Positions 32,949 through 41,900 of a stretch of 58,774 nt of DNA are shown here, piece after piece. Source of the DNA: Bacillota bacterium (GTDB taxonomy: Bacteria; Bacillota; Clostridia; Christensenellales; SZUA-584); contig JAEZHF010000084.1 in assembly GCA_023416745.1 (NCBI GenBank), positions 1 through 58,774 of the forward strand. Direction: 5' to 3'. The position numbers and the translations under genes were made by a program. The notes beneath the pieces were generated by a model, which was given only the letters and a program-made list of their open reading frames with translations, did not search any database and had not been told where the DNA came from. Within the stretch, counting starts at the first letter, position 1; each line of letters begins with the position of its first letter.

Positions 32949-33794
32949 ATGGAGACCCACTTTAGCAGCGCCCGTGTGCTGGTCGCGGGTCTGGGGCTCA
33001 TCGGCGGTTCCGTCGCCAAAGCGCTCCGGCTGGCAGGCCTGACGAAAATCGACGGGCTGGACACCGATGCCGCCACGCTGGCCGCCGCACAGGCGGAACG
33101 TGTAATCGGCGGCGGCTTCCAAACGGGCAATGCGGCATACGACATCGTGATTTGCAGCCTCGCCCCCCGGCAGGTGCCTGCGCTGTATGAACAGGTATGC
33201 GGCAGCCTGAAACCGGGCGGCGTTTTCGCGGAGCTGTCGGGACTGAAGACCGGCGTCGTTCGCACACTCGTACCGTCGCTGGCAGACGGCCACGAGCTGC
33301 TGTGCCTTCACCCGATGGCGGGCAGCGAGAAATCCGGCTACGCCCACTCGGACGCGGTGCTGTTTCAAAACGCGACGCTGATACTGACGCCGACGGAGCG
33401 CACCGGTGAAGCCGCGCTTGCGTGGGCGGGTTTCGTGCGGGAAGCGCTGGGCTGCGGCGATATGCCCACCCTCCCGGCAAACGCGCATGACCGTATCGTT
33501 GCGGATATGAGCCATCTCCCCCACATCGCTGCCCTTGCGGTGCGGGCGGTGGGCAAGAGTAGTGAGGAATTCGCGGGCGGCAGCTACCGCTCGGTCACGC
33601 GCGTGGCAGACATCAATGCGCCGCTCTGGGCAGGACTATTGACGGACAATGCAGAATACCTGCTGGAAAGCATCGGCAATCTCCGCGCTCGTCTGGACGT
33701 ACTCGAAGCGGCGGTGCAAGCCCATGACACGGCATCACTGGAAACGCTGCTACGCGAAATATCCGGTACCAGGTCTGCGAGGGAGGAACTATGA
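32949..33794 (+). CDS. tyrA: Prephenate dehydrogenase
   Basis: A 281-residue NAD(P)-dependent dehydrogenase that converts prephenate to 4-hydroxyphenylpyruvate for Tyr synthesis; the related arogenate dehydrogenase is possible. The Rossmann motif is VAGLGLIGGSVAKAL, followed by a helical C-terminal half with HPMAGSEKSGY, the conserved substrate-site block of TyrA, and a second His in DMSHLPH. No ACT domain is fused. It begins two bases after aroF and overlaps aroB by four bases. Confidence 0.93.
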   Translation: METHFSSARVLVAGLGLIGGSVAKALRLAGLTKIDGLDTDAATLAAAQAERVIGGGFQTGNAAYDIVICSLAPRQVPALYEQVCGSLKPGGVFAELSGLKTGVVRTLVPSLADGHELLCLHPMAGSEKSGYAHSDAVLFQNATLILTPTERTGEAALAWAGFVREALGCGDMPTLPANAHDRIVADMSHLPHIAALAVRAVGKSSEEFAGGSYRSVTRVADINAPLWAGLLTDNAEYLLESIGNLRARLDVLEAAVQAHDTASLETLLREISGTRSAREEL

Positions 33795-34861
33795 AAGAGA
33801 TCAGCGTCAATACCCCTTCGTCCAAATACAAGATAACCATCGGCAGCGGTCTGCTGGAAAGCGTACCGCGCAGACTGGCGCGGACGTTCCCCAAAAGCCG
33901 ATTTGCCATCATCACCGACGAGACGGTGAATGGGCTGTACGGCGCGGCGCTGACAGACGCTTTCGCGGAACAGAAACTTGACTGTCAGGTTTTCTCCGTG
34001 CCGCCGGGCGAAGCGTCCAAAAGCATCGCCACCTTCGGCCAGCTGCTCGGCCAGCTGGCACAGCATAAATACAACCGCGCCGACGTTATCGTGGCATTAG
34101 GCGGCGGCGTCGTGGGCGACCTCGCCGGTTTCATCGCGGCCAGCTACCTGCGCGGCGTGAAATACGTACAGATACCCACCACGCTGCTGGCGCAGATCGA
34201 CAGCTCGGTGGGCGGCAAAACGGGCGTCAACCTACCGGAGGGCAAGAACCTCGCGGGCGCGTTTTACCAACCCGCAGCGGTGTTCATCGATCCCGACTTC
34301 CTCACAACACTGCCTGAGACGGCCTTCGCAGACGGCATGGCGGAGCTGATCAAATATGCGCTGATTCGCGACGCCAACATGTTCTCTCTGCTGGAAAACG
34401 GCCCCGCGATAACGGCGCAGTCCCCCCAGCTCGAAGACCTGATCGTGCAGTGCGTTTCCATCAAACGCGACGTGGTGGTGGCGGACGAAAAGGACACGGG
34501 CGAGCGCATGCTATTAAACTTTGGCCACACGATCGGCCATGCCATTGAGCGCATCTGTGCGCAGGGCGGCATTCCGATGACGCATGGCAGAGCCGTCGCA
34601 ATGGGCATGGCGGTCATTGCCGCCGCGGGCGTGCACAAGGGCTTGACCAAGCCGGGCACCACCTCCCGCGTCGAAGCCGTGCTGCAAAAGGCGGGTCTGC
34701 CGTTCAGCACCGAAGGCTTTAATCGCGACGACATACTGGACGCGATACTGGTGGATAAGAAAACAATAGCGGGCTCGCTGCATCTCGTGATGATCAGTGA
34801 GCCGGGGCGGTCTTTCCTGCACTGCATACCGCGTGGCAATATGCCCGACTACATTATATAA
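33791..34861 (+). CDS. aroB: 3-dehydroquinate synthase
   Basis: A 356-residue NAD- and metal-dependent enzyme, second step of the shikimate pathway. Family blocks are clear: ALGGGVVGDLAGFIAASYLRG, TTLLAQIDSSVGGKTGVNLPEGKN (nucleotide and carbaphosphonate sites), and the metal ligands in the DEKDTGERMLLNFGHTIGHA block. Length is typical. It overlaps tyrA by four bases and precedes aroA by 11 bases. Confidence 0.96.
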   Translation: MKEISVNTPSSKYKITIGSGLLESVPRRLARTFPKSRFAIITDETVNGLYGAALTDAFAEQKLDCQVFSVPPGEASKSIATFGQLLGQLAQHKYNRADVIVALGGGVVGDLAGFIAASYLRGVKYVQIPTTLLAQIDSSVGGKTGVNLPEGKNLAGAFYQPAAVFIDPDFLTTLPETAFADGMAELIKYALIRDANMFSLLENGPAITAQSPQLEDLIVQCVSIKRDVVVADEKDTGERMLLNFGHTIGHAIERICAQGGIPMTHGRAVAMGMAVIAAAGVHKGLTKPGTTSRVEAVLQKAGLPFSTEGFNRDDILDAILVDKKTIAGSLHLVMISEPGRSFLHCIPRGNMPDYII

Positions 34862-34872
34862 AGGAAGTACCT

Positions 34873-36126
34873 ATGGATCTGACAGTAAGGCCCGGACGGC
34901 TGCACGGCACCGTCTCGGTACCACCCTCCAAAAGCGCGGCGCACCGGGCGATTATTTCAGCGGCACTGGCGGGTGGACGCAGCATCATCTCTCACGTGGA
35001 TCTCTCCAGCGACATCCGCGCCACCATCGGTGCCTGCCGCGCGCTGGGCGTCGATATGCGCGTGGACGGTGATACGCTGACCGTGGACGGAAGACAGTTG
35101 TGCTTAACGGGTGACCCTATCGACTGCGCTGAGTCCGGCTCCACGCTGCGGTTCTTTATCCCCGTCGCATGTACGCTGGACGGAGACAAGACATTTACCG
35201 GCCATGGGCGGCTGCCAATGCGCCCCTTGGATGCGTACCTGCACATATTCGATAATCAAGGCATCACCTACACCCGCCCTCCGGGCTATAACCTTCCGCT
35301 CACCGTTTCCGGCGCGCTGCGCTCCGGCGACTTTCGCTTAGATGGGCGCGTCAGCTCGCAGTTTGTTACGGGTCTGCTATTCGCGCTGCCTCTGTTGAAC
35401 GGAGATTCACGCATCAGTGTGATTGGCGGTTTCGAGTCGCGCGGCTATGTGGACCTGACGGTGGACATACTGCGCCGCTTCGGAATTGAGATAGCCGTGG
35501 ATGGCGATAATTTTGCTATGAAGGGCGGTCAGCGGTACACGCCGCAGAATACCTACGTAGAGGGTGATTGGTCGCAGGCTGCGTTCTTCCTCGTAGCGGG
35601 TGCGATCTCGGATGGTGTGCGGGTCGCTGGCTTTGACGGAGCTTCGCTTCAGCCGGACAACGTGATTGTGGAACTGCTGATGCGCATGGGCGCAGACATC
35701 TCATGGGAAGGTGATGAATTCGTTTCCTCCCCTTCCCAGCTGCACGGCACCGTGATCGACGTTTCACAGTGCCCCGACCTCGTGCCGCCGCTGGCCATTG
35801 CCGCCGCATACGCGGAAGGCGTCACGCACATCACGAGCGCTGCTCGTCTGCGCATCAAGGAATCGGACCGTCTGCATGCGCTGGCGCAGAACCTCGGCGC
35901 TCTGGGCATCCGTGCGGAGGAGCTGCCGGATGGTCTCATCATCCACGGCGGGCAGCCCACGGGCGGCGAGATCGACAGCTTTGGCGACCACCGCATCGCG
36001 ATGGCGTTCTCAATCGCGGCAGCGGGCGCGTCCAGCCCCGTCACCATTCGTGGTGCGGAATGCGCGGATAAATCGTACCCCAAGTTCTACGATGACTACA
36101 AAGCACTGGGAGGAGAAATACAATGA
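34873..36126 (+). CDS. aroA: 3-phosphoshikimate 1-carboxyvinyltransferase (EPSP synthase)
   Basis: A 417-residue enzyme joining PEP to shikimate 3-phosphate. The N-terminus SVPPSKSAAHRAIISAALA has the substrate-binding Lys-Ser pair; ESGSTLRFF and RIKESDRLHAL are the later family signatures, and GDHRIAMAF is at the C-terminal end. The region equivalent to the glyphosate-binding segment shows Ala rather than Gly in SAAHRA, but class assignment needs an alignment. It follows aroB after GGAAG, and its stop overlaps the aroC start by four bases. Confidence 0.96.
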   Translation: MDLTVRPGRLHGTVSVPPSKSAAHRAIISAALAGGRSIISHVDLSSDIRATIGACRALGVDMRVDGDTLTVDGRQLCLTGDPIDCAESGSTLRFFIPVACTLDGDKTFTGHGRLPMRPLDAYLHIFDNQGITYTRPPGYNLPLTVSGALRSGDFRLDGRVSSQFVTGLLFALPLLNGDSRISVIGGFESRGYVDLTVDILRRFGIEIAVDGDNFAMKGGQRYTPQNTYVEGDWSQAAFFLVAGAISDGVRVAGFDGASLQPDNVIVELLMRMGADISWEGDEFVSSPSQLHGTVIDVSQCPDLVPPLAIAAAYAEGVTHITSAARLRIKESDRLHALAQNLGALGIRAEELPDGLIIHGGQPTGGEIDSFGDHRIAMAFSIAAAGASSPVTIRGAECADKSYPKFYDDYKALGGEIQ

Positions 36127-37202
36127 GCAGCGTCTGGGGCAGACACTTCATCATCGACATATTCGGCGAATCGCACGGGCCCAAGATCGGGGCGGTGCTG
36201 CATGGCGTGCCGTCCGGCACGGTGATCGACTTCCCCAAACTCCGCGCGTTTCTGGACCGCCGCAAGCCGGGTGGCGAGGCATGGTCCACCAAGCGCCAGG
36301 AGGCGGATGACTTTGAGATCGTCAGCGGCTATTACTACGGCCACGCGACAGGCACGCCGCTGTGCGTACTGTTCCATAACACCAATATGCACTCGGGCGA
36401 CTACGACAACCGCCCCAACCGCCCCGGCCACGCCGACTATACCGGCCATGTGCGCTATGGCGGGTTCAACGACCCGCGCGGCGGCGGACATTTTTCGGGG
36501 CGGCTCACCGCGCCGTTGGTGTTTGCGGGCGCTGTCGCGGCACAGATACTCGAGAAAAAGGGCATCTACGCCGCTACCCATGTGCGCCGCATCGCTGATG
36601 TGGAGGACGCGGCGTTCGACAAGACCAACGTACCTCGCGCGCTGGCGGACAGCCTTGCCGCCATGCGCCTGCCGCTGCTGGACGACTCCAAAGCGGCTCA
36701 GATGGAGCAGCACATCAAGGAAGCCGCATCCGAAGGAGACTCGGTGGGTGGCATCGTGGAATGCGCGGTGTGCGGACTCCCCGCGGGGCTCGGCAGTCCC
36801 ATGTTCGGTGCCGCGGAGAGCGTGATCTCCTTTCTGCTGATGGCGGTGCCCGCCGTGAAGGGCGTTTCGTTCGGCGATGGCTTTGGCTTTGCGGGAATGC
36901 ACGGCAGCGAGGCCAACGACCCCTACACAGTCAAAGACGGCCAGATTACCACCGCCACCAACCACAACGGCGGCGTTTTGGGCGGCATCACCAATGGCAG
37001 CCCGCTCGTGTTCGAAGCGGTGGTCAAACCCACGGCGTCCATATTCAAGCCGCAACAGACGGTGAACCTGCAGACGCTGGAGGAAGAAACGCTGTCGCTC
37101 AAGGGGCGGCACGACGCTTGCATCGTCCCCCGCGCGGCAGTGGCCATCGAGGCAGCGGCCTACGTCGCTGTGCTGGATCTGATGATGGAAAGGGGCTGGT
37201 GA
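36123..37202 (+). CDS. aroC: Chorismate synthase
   Basis: A 359-residue FMN-dependent enzyme that makes chorismate from EPSP. The N-terminal block FGESHGPKIGAVLHGVPSG, then RPGHADYTGHVRYGG and RGGGHFSGRLTAP are standard signatures. NHNGGVLGGITNG and the C-terminal HDACIVPRAAVAIEA carry the other conserved residues. It overlaps both neighbours by four bases, so translation is coupled. Confidence 0.97.
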   Translation: MSSVWGRHFIIDIFGESHGPKIGAVLHGVPSGTVIDFPKLRAFLDRRKPGGEAWSTKRQEADDFEIVSGYYYGHATGTPLCVLFHNTNMHSGDYDNRPNRPGHADYTGHVRYGGFNDPRGGGHFSGRLTAPLVFAGAVAAQILEKKGIYAATHVRRIADVEDAAFDKTNVPRALADSLAAMRLPLLDDSKAAQMEQHIKEAASEGDSVGGIVECAVCGLPAGLGSPMFGAAESVISFLLMAVPAVKGVSFGDGFGFAGMHGSEANDPYTVKDGQITTATNHNGGVLGGITNGSPLVFEAVVKPTASIFKPQQTVNLQTLEEETLSLKGRHDACIVPRAAVAIEAAAYVAVLDLMMERGW

Positions 37203-38323
37203 CATTGGGGTATGAAGAGGAAATCAGCATCCTCCGGGATCGCATCAACGAGATAGACGCGCATCTGGTGCCGCTGTTCGAGGCACGCATGCGGGCGGCG
37301 GACGACGTCGCCGAAATCAAGCAGCGCTATAGCAGGCCGGTGTACGACGCCTCCCGTGAGGACGTGGTCATCCGGCGCGCGCTGGAGAAGCTGGGTGACG
37401 GCGCGTATGCCGACCTGCTGCGCCGCTTTTATCAATCGCTGATGGGCATCAGCCGTCAGCGCCAGCGCATGCAGATCAGTTATCCGGTCTCCGCCTCGCT
37501 CGCGGACGGCGCGGTGGGCTACCTCGGCCTGCCCGGATCGTTCTCGTACATCGCGGCGCACGAAGCCTTCCCCAGCGCAGAGCTGAAAAGCCTGCCGTCA
37601 TTTCAGGCGATATTTGAGGCATTGAAAAGCGGCAACATCGCGCTCGCCATGCTGCCGGTGGAAAACACCGAAACGGGCAGCATCACCACGGTGATCGACC
37701 TGCTGGCGCGCTACGGCTTCTTCATCGTTGCGGAACAGCTGCTCAAGGTGACACAGAGCCTGCTGGCTCCCGTCGGCGCCACGCTGGACGGCATCACCAA
37801 GCTGTATTCGCATCCGGAGCCCATCGCCCAGTGCAGCGAGTTTCTCGCAAACCACCCGCAGATGGCGGCGTTCCCGTCGCTCAGCACCGCGCAGGCCGCG
37901 CACGACGTGGCGCAGATGAATGACGTCACCGTGGGCTGCATCGCCTCCCCCGAAGCGGCAGCGATATACGGCCTTGTCGAGCTGGCGTCCGGCATACAGA
38001 ACAGCGACGGCAACAGCACGCGCTTCGCCGTAGTATCCGCGCAGCCGCATGTCAACGCCTCCTGCGACAAGACGAGCGTCGTGTTCATGGTGGAGCACCG
38101 CCCCGGTTCGCTGCATGATGTCATCCAGCTTTTCTCGGAGGGCGGCGTCAACATTATGAAGCTGGAGTCCCGACCGCTTAAGGAAAGGCCATTCGAATAT
38201 CTGTTTCATCTGGACTTTGAGGGCAGCGTGGGTGATGCTCACGTCGCCGCCGTGCTGGACAACGTGCGCGAAAAGTCCGCCGAGCTGACATGGCTGGGCT
38301 CGTACCCGCGCATGGCACCATAA
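37199..38323 (+). CDS. pheA: Bifunctional chorismate mutase/prephenate dehydratase
   Basis: A 374-residue protein making phenylpyruvate from chorismate. Residues 1-90 are an AroQ-class helical chorismate mutase (ISILRDRINEIDAHLVPLFEAR); residues about 105-285 are prephenate dehydratase with GYLGLPGSFSYIAAHEAFP and the catalytic GNSTRF block; residues about 295-370 are an ACT domain (MVEHRPGSLHDVIQLF, then KLESRP), the usual Phe feedback site. The start is taken as GTG at 37199, overlapping aroC by four bases; TTG at 37205, nine bases from AAGGGG, is an alternative. Confidence 0.95.
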   Translation: MTLGYEEEISILRDRINEIDAHLVPLFEARMRAADDVAEIKQRYSRPVYDASREDVVIRRALEKLGDGAYADLLRRFYQSLMGISRQRQRMQISYPVSASLADGAVGYLGLPGSFSYIAAHEAFPSAELKSLPSFQAIFEALKSGNIALAMLPVENTETGSITTVIDLLARYGFFIVAEQLLKVTQSLLAPVGATLDGITKLYSHPEPIAQCSEFLANHPQMAAFPSLSTAQAAHDVAQMNDVTVGCIASPEAAAIYGLVELASGIQNSDGNSTRFAVVSAQPHVNASCDKTSVVFMVEHRPGSLHDVIQLFSEGGVNIMKLESRPLKERPFEYLFHLDFEGSVGDAHVAAVLDNVREKSAELTWLGSYPRMAP

Positions 38324-38332
38324 AGGAGAAGC

Positions 38333-39622
38333 ATGCTCAAGTTTGGACTGATCGGTGAAAAGCTGGGCCACAGCCTCTCGCCGCAGATACATGGAAAATA
38401 CGGACGCCTGACGGGCACGGAGATCGTCTACCGGCTGCATGAGACGCCGCCAGACGGCTTACCCGCGCTGCTGGACAGCCTTGAAGCCCAAGGCTACGCG
38501 GGCACCAACGTGACGATACCCTACAAAAAAGCCGTGATGCCGCATCTGCACGCGCTTTCCCCCGAAGCGCAGGCCATCGGCGCGGTCAATACCATCCGCT
38601 TCGAGAACGGGCGGCGTACCGGCCACAACACCGACTATTTCGGCCTAAAGTCGTTGCTGGAACGGAACAATATCGTGCTGCGGGGCAAGCGCGTGGTCGT
38701 GCTGGGCAGCGGCGGTGCCGCAAGGTGCGCATACTTCCTAGCCAATGATCAGGGCGCGGCGGAGGTATTCACCGTCAGCCGTCACCCCGAAACCGCGGAC
38801 AGCGACCTGAACCCGGTCAGCTACGACGCGCTGGCGCATTTGGACGGCATCGGCGTGCTCATCAACGCGACGCCCGTCGGCACGCACCCCCACACGGACA
38901 CCTGCCCCGTGTCCGACGCCGTCATCGACAAGTGCGGTGCGGTGGTGGATACCATCTACAACCCGCCCGAGACGGCGCTGCTGAGAAAGGCGCGCGAGCG
39001 CGGCATCCCCCACGCGAACGGCCTTTGGATGCTGGTCGCCCAGGCGCTGGCAGCCGAGCAGATTTGGACAGGAAGCGCGTTCACAATGGATGAATGCGCC
39101 GCTGTGCATGAATTCATCCGCCGTTCCAACATCGTGCTGATTGGCATGCCGGGCAGCGGCAAATCCACCGTCGGGCGGCTGCTGGCGGAGCGCATGGGCA
39201 TGGGCTTCCTTGACACAGACGCCATGATCGAAGCTGCGCACGGCCCCATCTCCGGCATTTTTGCGTCAGAGGGCGAAGCCGTGTTCCGACAGTACGAGCT
39301 GACCGCAGCACGGAACGCCTCCAACACCATGAACACCTTGATATCCACGGGCGGCGGCATGGTGCAGACAGAAGCCGCCATGCAGGCGCTGCTGGAGACG
39401 GGCGTTGCCATCTACGTGGACAGACCGCTGGATATACTTCTGAGAGAGACGGAGACAGAAGGCCGTCCGCTGCTGGCGTCCGGGCGCGGCGCGCTCATCG
39501 CTCTGTACGAGAAGCGCCATCCCCTGTATAATGAATTTGCAGATATCGTTGCGGAGAACACGGCGAATGCTCAAAGCTGCGCCGATTCAATCGTCATAAA
39601 ACTGGAGGATTACCGGAAATGA
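38333..39622 (+). CDS. aroE-aroK: Fused shikimate dehydrogenase-shikimate kinase
   Basis: A 429-residue two-domain enzyme covering successive shikimate pathway steps. Residues 1-260 are AroE: GEKLGHSLSPQIHG (substrate), NVTIPYKKAV with the catalytic Lys, GHNTDYFG and the GSGGAARCAYF nucleotide motif. Residues about 262-429 are AroK: Walker A GMPGSGKST, LDTDAMIE (shikimate-binding Asp) and STGGGMVQ. The fusion in this order is uncommon; separate genes are usual, although fused AroE-AroK proteins exist in some Clostridia. It begins nine bases after pheA and overlaps aroQ by four bases. The conserved Arg of the kinase FAS.GE..FR block is present. Confidence 0.93.
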   Translation: MLKFGLIGEKLGHSLSPQIHGKYGRLTGTEIVYRLHETPPDGLPALLDSLEAQGYAGTNVTIPYKKAVMPHLHALSPEAQAIGAVNTIRFENGRRTGHNTDYFGLKSLLERNNIVLRGKRVVVLGSGGAARCAYFLANDQGAAEVFTVSRHPETADSDLNPVSYDALAHLDGIGVLINATPVGTHPHTDTCPVSDAVIDKCGAVVDTIYNPPETALLRKARERGIPHANGLWMLVAQALAAEQIWTGSAFTMDECAAVHEFIRRSNIVLIGMPGSGKSTVGRLLAERMGMGFLDTDAMIEAAHGPISGIFASEGEAVFRQYELTAARNASNTMNTLISTGGGMVQTEAAMQALLETGVAIYVDRPLDILLRETETEGRPLLASGRGALIALYEKRHPLYNEFADIVAENTANAQSCADSIVIKLEDYRK

Positions 39623-40050
39623 AGATACTTGTGATCAACGGGCCCAACATCAACATGCTGGGGCAGCGGGAGCCGGACGTGTACGGCAGACAGGACTACG
39701 CGGCGCTGTTGGCGGGGCTGGCCGATTTCGCGCGCTCCCACAACGTCGAGATCGACGAATACCAGTCCAACATCGAGGGCGAACTGGTCACCAAGATACA
39801 GCAGGCCCAAGGGCTCTACGACGGCATCGTGATCAACCCCGGCGCGTACACGCATTACAGCATCGCGATACTGGACGCGCTCAAATCCGTCAACGTGCCC
39901 GCCATCGAGGTGCACCTCTCGAACATCCACGCGCGCGAGGATTTTCGCCATAAGTCAGTAACGGCAGCAGGCTGCGTCGGCCAGATCTCTGGCCTTGGGT
40001 TCGATTCGTATTTTCTGGCGGTGGCAGGGCTGATGAGTCGGGCGAAGTAA
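39619..40050 (+). CDS. aroQ: 3-dehydroquinate dehydratase, type II
   Basis: A 143-residue dodecameric enzyme, the third step of the shikimate pathway. The N-terminal INGPNINMLGQREPDVYG and the later NPGAYTHYSIAI and EVHLSNIHAREDFRHKS blocks hold the catalytic Tyr, His and Arg. The last ~40 codons are repeated as a displaced fragment at 40888-41017, about 840 bases downstream, on the far side of an AT-rich lipoprotein gene. It is the last gene of the aromatic operon and appears intact. Confidence 0.96.
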   Translation: MKILVINGPNINMLGQREPDVYGRQDYAALLAGLADFARSHNVEIDEYQSNIEGELVTKIQQAQGLYDGIVINPGAYTHYSIAILDALKSVNVPAIEVHLSNIHAREDFRHKSVTAAGCVGQISGLGFDSYFLAVAGLMSRAK

Positions 40051-40122
40051 TAAAATAAATTCCTATCCTTACTTTGCATAGACTCATTGCAATAAAAGTT
40101 CCGGTATTTACTCTTCGTACTT

Positions 40123-40830
40123 TCATGATTCCAACAAAGAGTCACCTTTTTTTGTGTATTCTTCAGCTAATTCTGTATCTCCAGTTTTAGCTGCACATAT
40201 TGCGATTTGCTTGGTAATTATTGCTTGATAAATGGTATCAACTCTGTCAGCATACATCTGTTCACACTTAAATAGCACTTCTTTTAATAATATGTAGTCT
40301 TCCGTAGAACCATGATTTGAATCAATTATTGATACACCAGTGGCTGCTGTTTTTATAATTTCTTGCGGGTCATCTATGTACAATTCTAGGTTGCTCATCA
40401 CGTATCTAAACTTGTCATACATATTACTTTCATAAAGCGCAGAGAGATAATTCTCTATATATTGGTTAATATAATGAAGTTCACTATTAACATCAGTAAA
40501 AAACATTTTGTCTTGTGTCATAGTATCGAGGAGCAATCCATAATACTTTACGATTAAATTGTAATACTCCGAACGTGGAGACATTTCACTCAGGCCCCTG
40601 CATACTCTTAATAAATTATCGTTTGTGTTATATTCATTATATAAAGCAATCTGATCTTCTAAAGCCTGATTAAGGCTCTTATACTCGGTATCAAAATCCT
40701 CATTTAATCCTTCTCGTACTATATTATCTATATAGTCACCGTTTACTTGGGTTTCCATGATATCATATCTGCACCCACACAGAATCAAAATTAGGATAAT
40801 TATAATACTTAAATTTGTTATTCTACTCAT
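40123..40830 (-). CDS. Unknown lipoprotein, AT-rich, inserted beside aroQ
   Basis: A 235-residue predicted lipoprotein with signal ILILILCGC, so the lipidated Cys is near residue 20. The rest is predicted helical, acidic and polar (YKSLNQALEDQIALYNEYNT, then repeated helical segments), perhaps TPR-like, with no motif I recognise. The ATG at 40830 follows GGAGAG. Composition is much more AT-rich than the aromatic operon, it is transcribed opposite to it, and it lies between the intact aroQ 3' end and a second copy of that end. These features point to recent horizontal acquisition. Confidence 0.72.
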   Translation of the reverse strand: MSRITNLSIIIILILILCGCRYDIMETQVNGDYIDNIVREGLNEDFDTEYKSLNQALEDQIALYNEYNTNDNLLRVCRGLSEMSPRSEYYNLIVKYYGLLLDTMTQDKMFFTDVNSELHYINQYIENYLSALYESNMYDKFRYVMSNLELYIDDPQEIIKTAATGVSIIDSNHGSTEDYILLKEVLFKCEQMYADRVDTIYQAIITKQIAICAAKTGDTELAEEYTKKGDSLLES

Positions 40831-40887
40831 TATACTCTCCAAGCATGGCGTACTTTCCATATATTATCATTTGCTATTAGAAGTTGC

Positions 40888-41017
40888 AACATCCGCGCGC
40901 GAGGACTTCCGCCATAAGTCAGTCACAGCGGCGGGCTGCGTCGGCCAGATCTCCGGCCTTGGGTTCGATTCGTATTTTCTGGCGGTAGCAGGGCTGATGA
41001 CCAAAGCGAAGAAATAG
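40888..41017 (+). pseudogene. Displaced 3' fragment of aroQ
   Basis: The reading frame AREDFRHKSVTAAGC and onward to LMTKAKK plus stop repeats the last ~40 codons of aroQ (39931-40050). Before the final few codons, every nucleotide difference I see is synonymous (for example GAT/GAC, TTT/TTC, GTA/GTC), and 32 bases (40955-40986 versus 39991-40022) are identical. No start codon or 5' part is present, so it is not a gene by itself. Confidence 0.88.
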
Positions 41018-41028
41018 GAAACACCCTG

Positions 41029-41535
41029 TTAAAGCATTGGCTTTAGCATATAGGTATAGAATCCGTCTTTTATCTTTTCAGCGTTCAAATCTTTTTGAGG
41101 GAGGGACTCAGGAGAAAACAGGATTGCCCTTGAGATATTGCTAAATCGAACTTGTATAGATTTCTCATCAAAATAATGGATAACATCAAAACTGTACTTT
41201 GAATTAAGCTGACCAAGTATTTCACATGCTCGCAAAAAACCCGTATTTGTTGGGTCGGCACTGTTTCCTTCGGGTGTAGAAAGTAAATAGAACTTATCAT
41301 CATAAGCTATATTGACCGCCCAATCCAAACTATCGCTTTCGTCAGCTATACGTATCCATTTGATGTTATTATCAACACTTATATCATATAATTCAGAGAT
41401 TAAATCACCGCTTTCTTCCACACATGTAACCGCAACTTCTTTTGATTCTATGTCTTCTTTTGTTTCGAAACCACATCCACTCAGCAAAATAACTGTAAAG
41501 ACTATAACGATCAATAGTGTTCTTCTTATATCCAT
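41029..41535 (-). CDS. Unknown small lipoprotein, AT-rich
   Basis: A 168-residue predicted lipoprotein with lipobox LLSGC (Cys21) after a hydrophobic stretch. The mature part is acidic and polar, with no recognised domain; it contains the segment NIAYDDKFYLLSTPEGNS, resembling small secreted proteins of unknown role. The start follows GGAGG at about 11 bases. It is AT-rich like the other lipoprotein upstream and lies just beyond the displaced aroQ fragment, so both may have arrived together, but this is inference. Confidence 0.68.
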   Translation of the reverse strand: MDIRRTLLIVIVFTVILLSGCGFETKEDIESKEVAVTCVEESGDLISELYDISVDNNIKWIRIADESDSLDWAVNIAYDDKFYLLSTPEGNSADPTNTGFLRACEILGQLNSKYSFDVIHYFDEKSIQVRFSNISRAILFSPESLPQKDLNAEKIKDGFYTYMLKPML

Positions 41536-41661
41536 ACAATAATATTCCTCCCGATTTTATCTGGGATACTGCTTGAATGTTATACATTAATAATACCATA
41601 TATTCTCACATATGAAAATATAATTCAACCTGCTCCTCTCAGCACTTGTTCTTTCTCCAAT

Positions 41662-41699
41662 AAAAAACAACGCTCCGCCGGGCACATGGCGGAGCGTTG
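41662..41699 (-). terminator. Strong intrinsic terminator
   Basis: CAACGCTCCGCC (41668-41679) pairs with GGCGGAGCGTTG (41688-41699), loop of eight; six T residues follow on the minus strand (after 41668). It is the second of two tandem minus-strand terminators downstream of the protease gene. Confidence 0.85.
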
Positions 41700-41724
41700 T
41701 ATCGGCAACTTGAGTCGCCGGTAT

Positions 41725-41746
41725 AAAAAAGGAGCTTCGCAGCCCC
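41725..41746 (-). terminator. Terminator linked to the displaced DUF4097 end
   Basis: On the minus strand GGGGCT and AGCTCC pair (one G-U) around GCGA at 41731-41746, followed by six T. It lies 14 bases after the stop codon of the displaced DUF4097 fragment, as expected for that gene's original terminator. Confidence 0.7.
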
Positions 41747-41759
41747 TCTTTCGCGGTAA

Positions 41760-41864
41760 TTATCCTTTGTTCAGGCTGATGCCGCCGGACATCGTGGACA
41801 GCTCCACCATAGGACCGCCGCCGTTCACTTTGCCCGAAAGGTCCTCACCTATCACGTTCTTCGG
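41760..41864 (-). pseudogene. Displaced 3' fragment of a DUF4097-family gene
   Basis: Read on the minus strand, it encodes PKNVIGEDLSGKVNGGG then VELSTMSGGISLN and a stop, closely matching the last 34 codons of the intact DUF4097 gene (42850-43839). Identity is lower than for the aroQ copy, but a 19-base block (41768-41786 versus 42861-42879) is identical. There is no start codon and no upstream part. Confidence 0.82.
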
Positions 41865-41900
41865 ATAATCTAATAAGACTCCTAACACAGCCCTTAAGGG

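Noticed and set aside
39997..40007. GGGTTCGATTC, resembling a tRNA T-arm
   Set aside because: It is in frame inside aroQ and in its displaced copy, encoding GFDS. No acceptor stem, D-arm or anticodon arm surrounds it, so it is not a tRNA gene; it is noted only as a possible recombination core.
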